A stretch of 64,000 nucleotides of DNA from assembly GCF_009870125.1 (NCBI RefSeq), contig NC_046683.1, positions 54,885,869-54,949,868 on the forward strand, given 5' to 3'. The notes beneath the pieces were generated by a model. That model was not told where the DNA came from. It did no database searches and saw nothing but the letters and a program-made list of their open reading frames with translations. The stretch comes from Drosophila pseudoobscura. Its lineage: Eukaryota; Arthropoda; Insecta; Diptera; Drosophilidae. The translations under genes and the position numbers were made by a program. Of the stretch, positions 1 through 14,025 are shown one piece after another. The stretch's first letter is position 1, and the number at the start of each line of letters is the position of its first letter.

Positions 1-3000
1 TCGGTCCTGCCAACCGATTGGCATCAGAAAAAAGGACATCGAGCTCATCACGATTTTCGCAAAAAATCATGATGGTTACATCATTGAATTTGTCAAAAAT
101 CGGCCTCATTTTCGTGGTCGAGATTTTGATGCCATTCGACAGGCTGGATCCCCACGATCCTGGGAGAGTAGGTCCTTCGACGATCTGGCTTCATTTGTCT
201 GAGATATAGCCTCCCGAAAATGTTAATTTAGACATCATGAAAATACTGGTTTTTTCTGCACGCTATATCTCGACTATTGATGGGCCGATCTGGGCGTGGC
301 ATGTCTCTTCGTGATCGGGAGAGTCCTGCCAACCGATTGGCATCAGAAAAAAGGACATCGAGCTCATCACGATTTTCGCAAAAAATCATGATGGTTACAT
401 CATTGAATTTGTCAAAAATCGGCCTCATTTTCGTGGTCGAGATTTTGATGCCATTCGACAGGCTGGATCCCCACGATCCTGGGAGAGTAGGTCCTTCGAC
501 GATCTGGCTTCATTTGTCTGAGATATAGCCTCCCGAAAATGTTAATTTAGACATCATGAAAATACTGGTTTTTTCTGCACGCTATATCTCGACTATTGAT
601 GGGCCGATCTGGGCGCGGCATGTCTTTTCGTGATCGGGAGAGTCCTGCCAACCGATTGGCATCAGAAAAAAGGACATCGAGCTCATCACGATTTTCGCAA
701 AAAATCATGATGGTTACATCATTGAATTTGTCAAAAATCGGCCTCATTTTCGTGGTCGAGATTTTGATGCCATTCGACAGGCTGGATCCCCACGATCCTG
801 GGAGAGTAGGTCCTTCGACGATCTGGCTTCATTTGTCTGAGATATAGCCTCCCGAAAATGTTAATTTAGACATCATGAAAATACTGGTTTTTTCTGCACG
901 CTATATCTCGACTATTGATGGGCCGATCTGGGCGTGGCATGTCTCTTCGTGATCGGGAGAGTCCTGCCAACCGATTGGCATCAGAAAAAAGGACATCGAG
1001 CTCATCACGATTTTCGCAAAAAATCATGATGGTTACATCATTGAATTTGTCAAAAATCGGCCTCATTTTCGTGGTCGAGATTTTGATGCCATTCGACAGG
1101 CTGGATCCCCACGATCCTGGGAGAGTAGGTCCTTCGCCGATCTGGCCCTATTTGCCTGAGATATAGCCTTCCGAAGAAGTGGATTTGCATTTCATTTCAT
1201 GCAAATACTGGTTTGTTCTGCAGGCTATATCTCGGCTCTCGGCTCTCGGTCCTGCCAACCGATTGGCATCAGAAAAAAGGACATCGAGCTCATCACGATT
1301 TTCGCAAAAAATCATGATGGTTACATCATTGAATTTGTCAAAAATCGGCCCCATTTTCGTAGCCGAGATTTTGATGCCGACCGACAGGCTGGATCCTCGC
1401 GGTCCTGAGAGAGTGGGTCCTTCGCCGATCTGGCCCTATTTGCCTGAGATATAGCCTTCCGAAGAAGTGATTTGCATTTCATTTCATGCAAATACTGGTT
1501 TGTTCTGCAGGCTATATCTCGGCTCTCGGCTCTCGGTCCTGCCAACCGATTGGCATCAGAAAAAAGGACATCGAGCTCATCACGATTTTCGCAAAAAATC
1601 ATGATGTAACCATCATTGAATTTGTCAAAAATCGGCCTCATTTTCGTGGTCGAGATTTTGATGCCATTCGACAGGCTGGATCCCTAGGATCCTGGGAGAG
1701 TAGGTCCTTCGCCGATCTGGCCCTATTTGCCTGAGATATAGCCTCCCGAAAATGTTAATTTAGACGTCATGAAAATACTGGTTTTTTCTGCACGCTATAT
1801 CTCGACTATTGATGGGCCGATCTGGGCGCGGCATGTCTTTTCGTGATCGGGAGAGTCCTGCCAACCGATTGGCATCAGAAAAAAGGACATCGAGCTCATC
1901 ACGATTTTCGCAAAAAATCATGATGTAACCATCATTGAATTTGTCAAAAATCGGCCCCATTTTCGTAGCCGAGATTTTGATGCCGACCGACAGGCTGGAT
2001 CCTCGCGGTCCTGAGAGAGTGGGTCCTTCGCCGATCTGGCCCTATTTGCCTGAGATATAGCCTCCCGAAAATGTTAATTTAGACGTCATGAAAATACTGG
2101 TTTTTTCTGCACGCTATATCTCGACTATTGATGGGCCGATCTGGGCGCGGCATGTCTTTTCGTGATCGGGAGAGTCCTGCCAACCGATTGGCATCAGAAA
2201 AAAGGACATCGAGCTCATCACGATTTTCGCAAAAAATCATGATGGTTACATCATTGAATTTGTCAAAAATCGGCCTCATTTTCGTGGTCGAGATTTTGAT
2301 GCCATTCGACAGGCTGGATCCCCACGATCCTGGGAGAGTAGGTCCTTCGCCGATCTGGCCCTATTTGCCTGAGATATAGCCTTCCGAAGAAGTGGATTTG
2401 CATTTCATTTCATGCAAATACTGGTTTGTTCTGCAGGCTATATCTCGGCTCTCGGCTCTCGGTCCTGCCAACCGATTGGCATCAGAAAAAAGGACATCGA
2501 GCTCATCACGATTTTCGCAAAAAATCATGATGGTTACATCATTGAATTTGTCAAAAATCGGCCTCATTTTCGTGGTCGAGATTTTGATGCCATTCGACAG
2601 GCTGGATCCCCACGATCCTGGGAGAGTAGGTCCTTCGACGATCTGGCTTCATTTGTCTGAGATATAGCCTCCCGAAAATGTTAATTTAGACATCATGAAA
2701 ATACTGGTTTTTTCTGCACGCTATATCTCGACTATTGATGGGCCGATCTGGGCGTGGCATGTCTTTTCGTGATCGGGAGAGTCCTGCCAACCGATTGGCA
2801 TCAGAAAAAAGGACATCGAGCTCATCACGATTTTCGCAAAAAATCATGATGTAACCATCATTGAATTTGTCAAAAATCGGCCTCATTTTCGTGGTCGAGA
2901 TTTTGATGCCATTCGACAGGCTGGATCCTCGCGGTCCTGAGAGAGTGGGTCTTTCGCCGATCTGGCCCTATTTGCCTGAGATATAGCCTTCCGAAGAAGT

Positions 3001-6000
3001 GGATTTGCATTTCATTTCATGCAAATACTGGTTTGTTCTGCAGGCTATATCTCGGCTACACAGCGGCCGATCTGGGCGTGGCATGTCTCTTCGTGATCGG
3101 GAGAGTCCTGCCAACCGATTGGCATCAGAAAAAAGGACATCGAGCTCATCACGATTTTCGCAAAAAATCATGATGTAACCATCATTGAATTTGTCAAAAA
3201 TCGGCCTCATTTTCGTGGTCGAGATTTTGATGCCATTCGACAGGCTGGATCCTCGCGGTCCTGAGAGAGTGGGTCCTTCGCCGATCTGGCCCTATTTGCC
3301 TGAGATATAGCCTTCCGAAGAAGTGGATTTGCATTTCATTTCATGCAAATACTGGTTTGTTCTGCAGGCTATATCTCGGCTACACAGCGGCCGATCTGGG
3401 CGTGGCATGTCTTTTCGTGATCGGGAGAGTCCTGCCAACCGATTGGCATCAGAAAAAAGGACATCGAGCTCATCACGATTTTCGCAAAAAATCATGATGG
3501 TTACATCATTGAATTTGTCAAAAATCGGCCTCATTTTCGTGGTCGAGATTTTGATGCCATTCGACAGGCTGGATCCCCACGATCCTGGGAGAGTAGGTCC
3601 TTCGCCGATCTGGCCCTATTTGCCTGAGATATAGCCTTCCGAAGAAGTGGATTTGCATTTCATGCAAATACTGGTTTGTTCTGAAGGCTATATCTCGGCT
3701 ACACAGCGGCCGATCTGGGCGTGGCATGTCTCTTCGTGATCGGGAGAGTCCTGCCAACCGATTGGCATCAGAAAAAAGGACATCGAGCTCATCACGATTT
3801 TCGCAAAAAATCATGATGGTTACATCATTGAATTTGTCAAAAATCGGCCTCATTTTCGTGGTCGAGATTTTGATGCCATTCGACAGGCTGGATCCCCACG
3901 ATCCTGGGAGAGTAGGTCCTTCGACGATCTGGCCTCATTTGTCTGAGATATAGCCTTCCGAAGAAGTGGATTTGCATTTCATTTCATGCAAATACTGGTT
4001 TGTTCTGCAGGCTATATCTCGGCTCTCGGCTCTCGGTCCTGCCAACCGATTGGCATCAGAAAAAAGGACATCGAGCTCATCACGATTTTCGCAAAAAATC
4101 ATGATGTAACCATCATTGAATTTGTCAAAAATCGGCCTCATTTTCGTGGTCGAGATTTTGATGCCATTCGACAGGCTGGATCCCTAGGATCCTGGGAGAG
4201 TAGGTCCTTCGCCGATCTGGCCCTATTTGCCTGAGATATAGCCTCCCGAAACTGTTAATTTAGACGTCATGAAAATACTGGTTTTTTCTGCACGCTATAT
4301 CTCGACTATTGATGGGCCGATCTGGGCGCGGCATGTCTTTTCGTGATCGGGAGAGTCCTGCCAACCGATTGGCATCAGAAAAAAGGACATCGAGCTCATC
4401 ACGATTTTCGCAAAAAATCATGATGTAACCATCATTGAATTTGTCAAAAATCGGCCCCATTTTCGTAGCCGAGATTTTGATGCCGACCGACAGGCTGGAT
4501 CCTCGCGGTCCTGAGAGAGTGGGTCCTTCGCCGATCTGGCCCTATTTGCCTGAGATATAGCCTCCCGAAAATGTTAATTTAGACGTCATGAAAATACTGG
4601 TTTTTTCTGCACGCTATATCTCGACTATTGATGGGCCGATCTGGGCGCGGCATGTCTTTTCGTGATCGGGAGAGTCCTGCCAACCGATTGGCATCAGAAA
4701 AAAGGACATCGAGCTCATCACGATTTTCGCAAAAAATCATGATGTAACCATCATTGAATTTGTCAAAAATCGGCCCCATTTTCGTAGCCGAGATTTTGAT
4801 GCCGACCGACAGGCTGGATCCTCGCGGTCCTGAGAGAGTGGGTCCTTCGCCGATCTGGCCCTATTTGCCTGAGATATAGCCTCCCGAAAATGTTAATTTA
4901 GACGTCATGAAAATACTGGTTTTTTCTGCACGCTATATCTCGACTATTGATGGGCCGATCTGGGCGCGGCATGTCTTTTCGTGATCGGGAGAGTCCTGCC
5001 AACCGATTGGCATCAGAAAAAAGGACATCGAGCTCATCACGATTTTCGCAAAAAATCATGATGTAACCATCATTGAATTTGTCAAAAATCGGCCTCATTT
5101 TCGTGGTCGAGATTTTGATGCCATTCGACAGGCTGGATCCCCACGATCCTGGGAGAGTAGGTCCTTCGCCGATCTGGCCCTATTTGCCTGAGATATAGCC
5201 TTCCGAAGAAGTGATTTGCATTTCATTTCATGCAAATACTGGTTTGTTCTGCAGGCTATATCTCGGCTCTCGGCTCTCGGTCCTGCCAACCGATTGGCAT
5301 CAGAAAAAAGGACATCGAGCTCATCACGATTTTCGCAAAAAATCATGATGTAACCATCATTGAATTTGTCAAAAATCGGCCTCATTTTCGTGGTCGAGAT
5401 TTTGATGCCATTCGACAGGCTGGATCCCCACGATCCTGGGAGAGTAGGTCCTTCGACGATCTGGCTTCATTTGTCTGAGATATAGCCTCCCGAAAATGTT
5501 AATTTAGACATCATGAAAATACTGGTTTTTTCTGCACGCTATATCTCGACTATTGATGGGCCGATCTGGGCGTGGCATGTCTCTTCGTGATCGGGAGAGT
5601 CCTGCCAACCGATTGGCATCAGAAAAAAGGACATCGAGCTCATCACGATTTTCGCAAAAAATCATGATGGTTACATCATTGAATTTGTCAAAAATCGGCC
5701 TCATTTTCGTGGTCGAGATTTTGATGCCATTCGACAGGCTGGATCCTCGCGGTCCTGAGAGAGTGGGTCCTTCGCCGATCTGGCCCTATTTGCCTGAGAT
5801 ATAGCCTTCCGAAGAAGTGGATTTGCATTTCATGCAAATACTGGTTTGTTCTGCAGGCTATATCTCGGCTACACAGCGGCCGATCTGGGCGTGGCATGTC
5901 TTTTCGTGATCGGGAGAGTCCTGCCAACCGATTGGCATCAGAAAAAAGGACATCGAGCTCATCACGATTTTCGCAAAAAATCATGATGTAACCATCATTG

Positions 6001-7061
6001 AATTTGTCAAAAATCGGCCTCATTTTCGTGGTCGAGATTTTGATGCCATTCGACAGGCTGGATCCCCACGATCCTGGGAGAGTAGGTCCTTCGACGATCT
6101 GGCTTCATTTGTCTGAGATATAGCCTCCCGAAAATGTTAATTTAGACATCATGAAAATACTGGTTTTTTCTGCACGCTATATCTCGACTATTGATGGGCC
6201 GATCTGGGCGTGGCATGTCTCTTCGTGATCGGGAGAGTCCTGCCAACCGATTGGCATCAGAAAAAAGGACATCGAGCTCATCACGATTTTCGCAAAAAAT
6301 CATGATGGTTACATCATTGAATTTGTCAAAAATCGGCCTCATTTTCGTGGTCGAGATTTTGATGCCATTCGACAGGCTGGATCCTCGCGGTCCTGAGAGA
6401 GTGGGTCCTTCGCCGATCTGGCCCTATTTGCCTGAGATATAGCCTTCCGAAGAAGTGGATTTGCATTTCATGCAAATACTGGTTTGTTCTGCAGGCTATA
6501 TCTCGGCTACACAGCGGCCGATCTGGGCGTGGCATGTCTTTTCGTGATCGGGAGAGTCCTGCCAACCGATTGGCATCAGAAAAAAGGACATCGAGCTCAT
6601 CACGATTTTCGCAAAAAATCATGATGTAACCATCATTGAATTTGTCAAAAATCGGCCTCATTTTCGTGGTCGAGATTTTGATGCCATTCGACAGGCTGGA
6701 TCCCCACGATCCTGGGAGAGTAGGTCCTTCGACGATCTGGCTTCATTTGTCTGAGATATAGCCTCCCGAAAATGTTAATTTAGACATCATGAAAATACTG
6801 GTTTTTTCTGCACGCTATATCTCGACTATTGATGGGCCGATCTGGGCGTGGCATGTCTTTTCGTGATCGGGAGAGTCCTGCCAACCGATTGGCATCAGAA
6901 AAAAGGACATCGAGCTCATCACGATTTTCGCAAAAAATCATGATGTAACCATCATTGAATTTGTCAAAAATCGGCCTCATTTTCGTGGTCGAGATTTTGA
7001 TGCCATTCGACAGGCTGGATCCTCGCGGTCCTGAGAGAGTGGGTCCTTCGCCGATCTGGCC

Positions 7062-10000
7062 CTATTTGCCTGAGATATAGCCTTCCGAAGAAGTGGATTT
7101 GCATTTCATTTCATGCAAATACTGGTTTGTTCTGCAGGCTATATCTCGGCTACACAGCGGCCGATCTGGGCGTGGCATGTCTCTTCGTGATCGGGAGAGT
7201 CCTGCCAACCGATTGGCATCAGAAAAAAGGACATCGAGCTCATCACGATTTTCGCAAAAAATCATGATGTAACCATCATTGAATTTGTCAAAAATCGGCC
7301 TCATTTTCGTGGTCAAGATTTTGATGCCATTCGACAGGCTGGATCCTCGCGGTCCTGAGAGAGTGGGTCCTTCGCCGATCTGGCCCTATTTGCCTGAGAT
7401 ATAGCCTTCCGAAGAAGTGGATTTGCATTTCATTTCATGCAAATACTGGTTTGTTCTGCAGGCTATATCTCGGCTACACAGCGGCCGATCTGGGCGTGGC
7501 ATGTCTTTTCGTGATCGGGAGAGTCCTGCCAACCGATTGGCATCAGAAAAAAGGACATCGAGCTCATCACGATTTTCGCAAAAAATCATGATGGTTACAT
7601 CATTGAATTTGTCAAAAATCGGCCTCATTTTCGTGGTCGAGATTTTGATGCCATTCGACAGGCTGGATCCCCACGATCCTGGGAGAGTAGGTCCTTCGCC
7701 GATCTGGCCCTATTTGCCTGAGATATAGCCTTCCGAAGAAGTGGATTTGCATTTCATGCAAATACTGGTTTGTTCTGCAGGCTATATCTCGGCTACACAG
7801 CGGCCGATCTGGGCGTGGCATCTCTCTTCGTGATCGGGAGAGTCCTGCCAACCGATTGGCATCAGAAAAAAGGACATCGAGCTCATCACGATTTTCGCAA
7901 AAAATCATTGAATTTGTCAAAAATCGGCCTCATTTTCGTGGTCGAGATTTTGATGCCATTCGACAGGCTGGATCCCCACGATCCTGGGAGAGTAGGTCCT
8001 TCGACGATCTGGCCTCATTTGTCTGAGATATAGCCTCCCGAAAATGTTAATTTAGACATCATGAAAATACTGGTTTTTTCTGCACGCTATATCTCGACTA
8101 TTGATGGGCCGATCTGGGCGTGGCATGTCTTTTCGTGATCGGGAGAGTCCTGCCAACCGATTGGCATCAGAAAAAAGGACATCGAGCTCATCACGATTTT
8201 CGCAAAAAATCATGATGATCATTGAATTTGTCAAAAATCGGCCTCATTTTCGTGGTCGAGATTTTGATGCCATTCGACAGGCTGGATCCCCACGATCCTG
8301 GGAGAGTAGGTCCTTCGACGATCTGGCTTCATTTGTCTGAGATATAGCCTCCCGAAAATGTTAATTTAGACATCATGAAAATACTGGTTTTTTCTGCACG
8401 CTATATCTCGACTATTGATGGGCCGATCTGGGCGTGGCATGTCTCTTCGTGATCGGGAGAGTCCTGCCAACCGATTGGCATCAGAAAAAAGGACATCGAG
8501 CTCATCACGATTTTCGCAAAAAATCATGATGTAACCATCATTGAATTTGTCAAAAATCGGCCTCATTTTCGTGGTCGAGATTTTGATGCCATTCGACAGG
8601 CTGGATCCTCGCGGTCCTGAGAGAGTGGGTCCTTCGCCGATCTGGCCCTATTTGCCTGAGATATAGCCTTCCGAAGAAGTGGATTTGCATTTCATTTCAT
8701 GCAAATACTGGTTTGTTCTGCAGGCTATATCTCGGCTACACAGCGGCCGATCTGGGCGTGGCATGTCTCTTCGTGATCGGGAGAGTCCTGCCAACCGATT
8801 GGCATCAGAAAAAAGGACATCGAGCTCATCACGATTTTCGCAAAAAATCATGATGTAACCATCATTGAATTTGTCAAAAATCGGCCTCATTTTCGTGGTC
8901 AAGATTTTGATGCCATTCGACAGGCTGGATCCTCGCGGTCCTGAGAGAGTGGGTCCTTCGCCGATCTGGCCCTATTTGCCTGAGATATAGCCTTCCGAAG
9001 AAGTGGATTTGCATTTCATTTCATGCAAATACTGGTTTGTTCTGCAGGCTATATCTCGGCTACACAGCGGCCGATCTGGGCGTGGCATGTCTTTTCGTGA
9101 TCGGGAGAGTCCTGCCAACCGATTGGCATCAGAAAAAAGGACATCGAGCTCATCACGATTTTCGCAAAAAATCATGATGGTTACATCATTGAATTTGTCA
9201 AAAATCGGCCTCATTTTCGTGGTCGAGATTTTGATGCCATTCGACAGGCTGGATCCCCACGATCCTGGGAGAGTAGGTCCTTCGCCGATCTGGCCCTATT
9301 TGCCTGAGATATAGCCTTCCGAAGAAGTGGATTTGCATTTCATGCAAATACTGGTTTGTTCTGCAGGCTATATCTCGGCTACACAGCGGCCGATCTGGGC
9401 GTGGCATCTCTCTTCGTGATCGGGAGAGTCCTGCCAACCGATTGGCATCAGAAAAAAGGACATCGAGCTCATCACGATTTTCGCAAAAAATCATTGAATT
9501 TGTCAAAAATCGGCCTCATTTTCGTGGTCGAGATTTTGATGCCATTCGACAGGCTGGATCCCCACGATCCTGGGAGAGTAGGTCCTTCGACGATCTGGCC
9601 TCATTTGTCTGAGATATAGCCTCCCGAAAATGTTAATTTAGACATCATGAAAATACTGGTTTTTTCTGCACGCTATATCTCGACTATTGATGGGCCGATC
9701 TGGGCGTGGCATGTCTTTTCGTGATCGGGAGAGTCCTGCCAACCGATTGGCATCAGAAAAAAGGACATCGAGCTCATCACGATTTTCGCAAAAAATCATG
9801 ATGATCATTGAATTTGTCAAAAATCGGCCTCATTTTCGTGGTCGAGATTTTGATGCCATTCGACAGGCTGGATCCCCACGATCCTGGGAGAGTAGGTCCT
9901 TCGACGATCTGGCTTCATTTGTCTGAGATATAGCCTCCCGAAAATGTTAATTTAGACATCATGAAAATACTGGTTTTTTCTGCACGCTATATCTCGACTA

Positions 10001-10233
10001 TTGATGGGCCGATCTGGGCGTGGCATGTCTCTTCGTGATCGGGAGAGTCCTGCCAACCGATTGGCATCAGAAAAAAGGACATCGAGCTCATCACGATTTT
10101 CGCAAAAAATCATGATGTAACCATCATTGAATTTGTCAAAAATCGGCCTCATTTTCGTGGTCGAGATTTTGATGCCATTCGACAGGCTGGATCCTCGCGG
10201 TCCTGAGAGAGTGGGTCCTTCGCCGATCTGGCC
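7062..10233. repeat. Two tandem copies of a 1586-bp, five-unit higher-order repeat
   Basis: The units at about 7062-8647 and 8648-10233 form the same series in the same order. Rare markers recur exactly 1586 bp apart: 'ggtcaagatt' instead of 'ggtcgagatt' near 7314 and 8900, 'ggcatctctc' instead of 'ggcatgtctc' near 7820 and 9406, a 14-bp deletion in the central hairpin near 7905 and 9491, and a 5-bp deletion of the same hairpin in the next unit. A third copy lies at about 12440-14025. The pattern shows that the unit of amplification was a five-unit block rather than a single monomer. Confidence 0.9.
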
Positions 10234-10472
10234 CTATTTGCCTGAGATATAGCCTTCCGAAGAAGTGGATTTGCATTTCATTTCATGCAAATACTGGTTT
10301 GTTCTGCAGGCTATATCTCGGCTACACAGCGGCCGATCTGGGCGTGGCATGTCTCTTCGTGATCGGGAGAGTCCTGCCAACCGATTGGCATCAGAAAAAA
10401 GGACATCGAGCTCATCACGATTTTCGCAAAAAATCATGATGTAACCATCATTGAATTTGTCAAAAATCGGCC

Positions 10473-13400
10473 TCATTTTCGTGGTCGAGATTTTGATGCC
10501 ATTCGACAGGCTGGATCCCCACGATCCTGGGAGAGTAGGTCCTTCGCCGATCTGGCCCTATTTGCCTGAGATATAGCCTTCCGAAGAAGTGATTTGCATT
10601 TCATTTCATGCAAATACTGGTTTGTTCTGCAGGCTATATCTCGGCTCTCGGCTCTCGGTCCTGCCAACCGATTGGCATCAGAAAAAAGGACATCGAGCTC
10701 ATCACGATTTTCGCAAAAAATCATGATGTAACCATCATTGAATTTGTCAAAAATCGGCCTCATTTTCGTGGTCGAGATTTTGATGCCATTCGACAGGCTG
10801 GATCCCCACGATCCTGGGAGAGTAGGTCCTTCGACGATCTGGCTTCATTTGTCTGAGATATAGCCTCCCGAAAATGTTAATTTAGACATCATGAAAATAC
10901 TGGTTTTTTCTGCACGCTATATCTCGACTATTGATGGGCCGATCTGGGCGTGGCATGTCTCTTCGTGATCGGGAGAGTCCTGCCAACCGATTGGCATCAG
11001 AAAAAAGGACATCGAGCCCATCACGATTTTCGCAAAAAATCATGATGGTTACATCATTGAATTTGTCAAAAATCGGCCTCATTTTCGTGGTCGAGATTTT
11101 GATGCCATTCGACAGGCTGGATCCTCGCGGTCCTGAGAGAGTGGGTCCTTCGCCGATCTGGCCCTATTTGCCTGAGATATAGCCTTCCGAAGAAGTGGAT
11201 TTGCATTTCATGCAAATACTGGTTTGTTCTGCAGGCTATATCTCGGCTACACAGCGGCCGATCTGGGCGTGGCATGTCTTTTCGTGATCGGGAGAGTCCT
11301 GCCAACCGATTGGCATCAGAAAAAAGGACATCGAGCTCATCACGATTTTCGCAAAAAATCATGATGTAACCATCATTGAATTTGTCAAAAATCGGCCTCA
11401 TTTTCGTGGTCGAGATTTTGATGCCATTCGACAGGCTGGATCCCCACGATCCTGGGAGAGTAGGTCCTTCGACGATCTGGCTTCATTTGTCTGAGATATA
11501 GCCTCCCGAAAATGTTAATTTAGACATCATGAAAATACTGGTTTTTTCTGCACGCTATATCTCGACTATTGATGGGCCGATCTGGGCGTGGCATGTCTCT
11601 TCGTGATCGGGAGAGTCCTGCCAACCGATTGGCATCAGAAAAAAGGACATCGAGCTCATCACGATTTTCGCAAAAAATCATGATGGTTACATCATTGAAT
11701 TTGTCAAAAATCGGCCTCATTTTCGTGGTCGAGATTTTGATGCCATTCGACAGGCTGGATCCTCGCGGTCCTGAGAGAGTGGGTCCTTCGCCGATCTGGC
11801 CCTATTTGCCTGAGATATAGCCTTCCGAAGAAGTGGATTTGCATTTCATGCAAATACTGGTTTGTTCTGCAGGCTATATCTCGGCTACACAGCGGCCGAT
11901 CTGGGCGTGGCATGTCTTTTCGTGATCGGGAGAGTCCTGCCAACCGATTGGCATCAGAAAAAAGGACATCGAGCTCATCACGATTTTCGCAAAAAATCAT
12001 GATGTAACCATCATTGAATTTGTCAAAAATCGGCCTCATTTTCGTGGTCGAGATTTTGATGCCATTCGACAGGCTGGATCCCCACGATCCTGGGAGAGTA
12101 GGTCCTTCGACGATCTGGCTTCATTTGTCTGAGATATAGCCTCCCGAAAATGTTAATTTAGACATCATGAAAATACTGGTTTTTTCTGCACGCTATATCT
12201 CGACTATTGATGGGCCGATCTGGGCGTGGCATGTCTTTTCGTGATCGGGAGAGTCCTGCCAACCGATTGGCATCAGAAAAAAGGACATCGAGCTCATCAC
12301 GATTTTCGCAAAAAATCATGATGTAACCATCATTGAATTTGTCAAAAATCGGCCTCATTTTCGTGGTCGAGATTTTGATGCCATTCGACAGGCTGGATCC
12401 TCGCGGTCCTGAGAGAGTGGGTCCTTCGCCGATCTGGCCCTATTTGCCTGAGATATAGCCTTCCGAAGAAGTGGATTTGCATTTCATTTCATGCAAATAC
12501 TGGTTTGTTCTGCAGGCTATATCTCGGCTACACAGCGGCCGATCTGGGCGTGGCATGTCTCTTCGTGATCGGGAGAGTCCTGCCAACCGATTGGCATCAG
12601 AAAAAAGGACATCGAGCTCATCACGATTTTCGCAAAAAATCATGATGTAACCATCATTGAATTTGTCAAAAATCGGCCTCATTTTCGTGGTCAAGATTTT
12701 GATGCCATTCGACAGGCTGGATCCTCGCGGTCCTGAGAGAGTGGGTCCTTCGCCGATCTGGCCCTATTTGCCTGAGATATAGCCTTCCGAAGAAGTGGAT
12801 TTGCATTTCATTTCATGCAAATACTGGTTTGTTCTGCAGGCTATATCTCGGCTACACAGCGGCCGATCTGGGCGTGGCATGTCTTTTCGTGATCGGGAGA
12901 GTCCTGCCAACCGATTGGCATCAGAAAAAAGGACATCGAGCTCATCACGATTTTCGCAAAAAATCATGATGGTTACATCATTGAATTTGTCAAAAATCGG
13001 CCTCATTTTCGTGGTCGAGATTTTGATGCCATTCGACAGGCTGGATCCCCACGATCCTGGGAGAGTAGGTCCTTCGCCGATCTGGCCCTATTTGCCTGAG
13101 ATATAGCCTTCCGAAGAAGTGGATTTGCATTTCATGCAAATACTGGTTTGTTCTGCAGGCTATATCTCGGCTACACAGCGGCCGATCTGGGCGTGGCATC
13201 TCTCTTCGTGATCGGGAGAGTCCTGCCAACCGATTGGCATCAGAAAAAAGGACATCGAGCTCATCACGATTTTCGCAAAAAATCATTGAATTTGTCAAAA
13301 ATCGGCCTCATTTTCGTGGTCGAGATTTTGATGCCATTCGACAGGCTGGATCCCCACGATCCTGGGAGAGTAGGTCCTTCGACGATCTGGCCTCATTTGT

Positions 13401-14025
13401 CTGAGATATAGCCTCCCGAAAATGTTAATTTAGACATCATGAAAATACTGGTTTTTTCTGCACGCTATATCTCGACTATTGATGGGCCGATCTGGGCGTG
13501 GCATGTCTTTTCGTGATCGGGAGAGTCCTGCCAACCGATTGGCATCAGAAAAAAGGACATCGAGCTCATCACGATTTTCGCAAAAAATCATGATGATCAT
13601 TGAATTTGTCAAAAATCGGCCTCATTTTCGTGGTCGAGATTTTGATGCCATTCGACAGGCTGGATCCCCACGATCCTGGGAGAGTAGGTCCTTCGACGAT
13701 CTGGCTTCATTTGTCTGAGATATAGCCTCCCGAAAATGTTAATTTAGACATCATGAAAATACTGGTTTTTTCTGCACGCTATATCTCGACTATTGATGGG
13801 CCGATCTGGGCGTGGCATGTCTCTTCGTGATCGGGAGAGTCCTGCCAACCGATTGGCATCAGAAAAAAGGACATCGAGCTCATCACGATTTTCGCAAAAA
13901 ATCATGATGTAACCATCATTGAATTTGTCAAAAATCGGCCTCATTTTCGTGGTCGAGATTTTGATGCCATTCGACAGGCTGGATCCTCGCGGTCCTGAGA
14001 GAGTGGGTCCTTCGCCGATCTGGCC
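10473..14025. repeat. Near-identical 3.55-kb copy of the 5095-8647 block
   Basis: The order of unit types and all rare variants of 5095-8647 reappear at an offset of 5378 bp, including the 1586-bp higher-order repeat. The only difference I noticed is a private T-to-C change near 11018 ('gagcccatc' for 'gagctcatc'). The two blocks are separated by the second 1586-bp repeat and about 240 bp. Such similarity means either a very recent unequal exchange or an assembly artefact. Confidence 0.85.
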
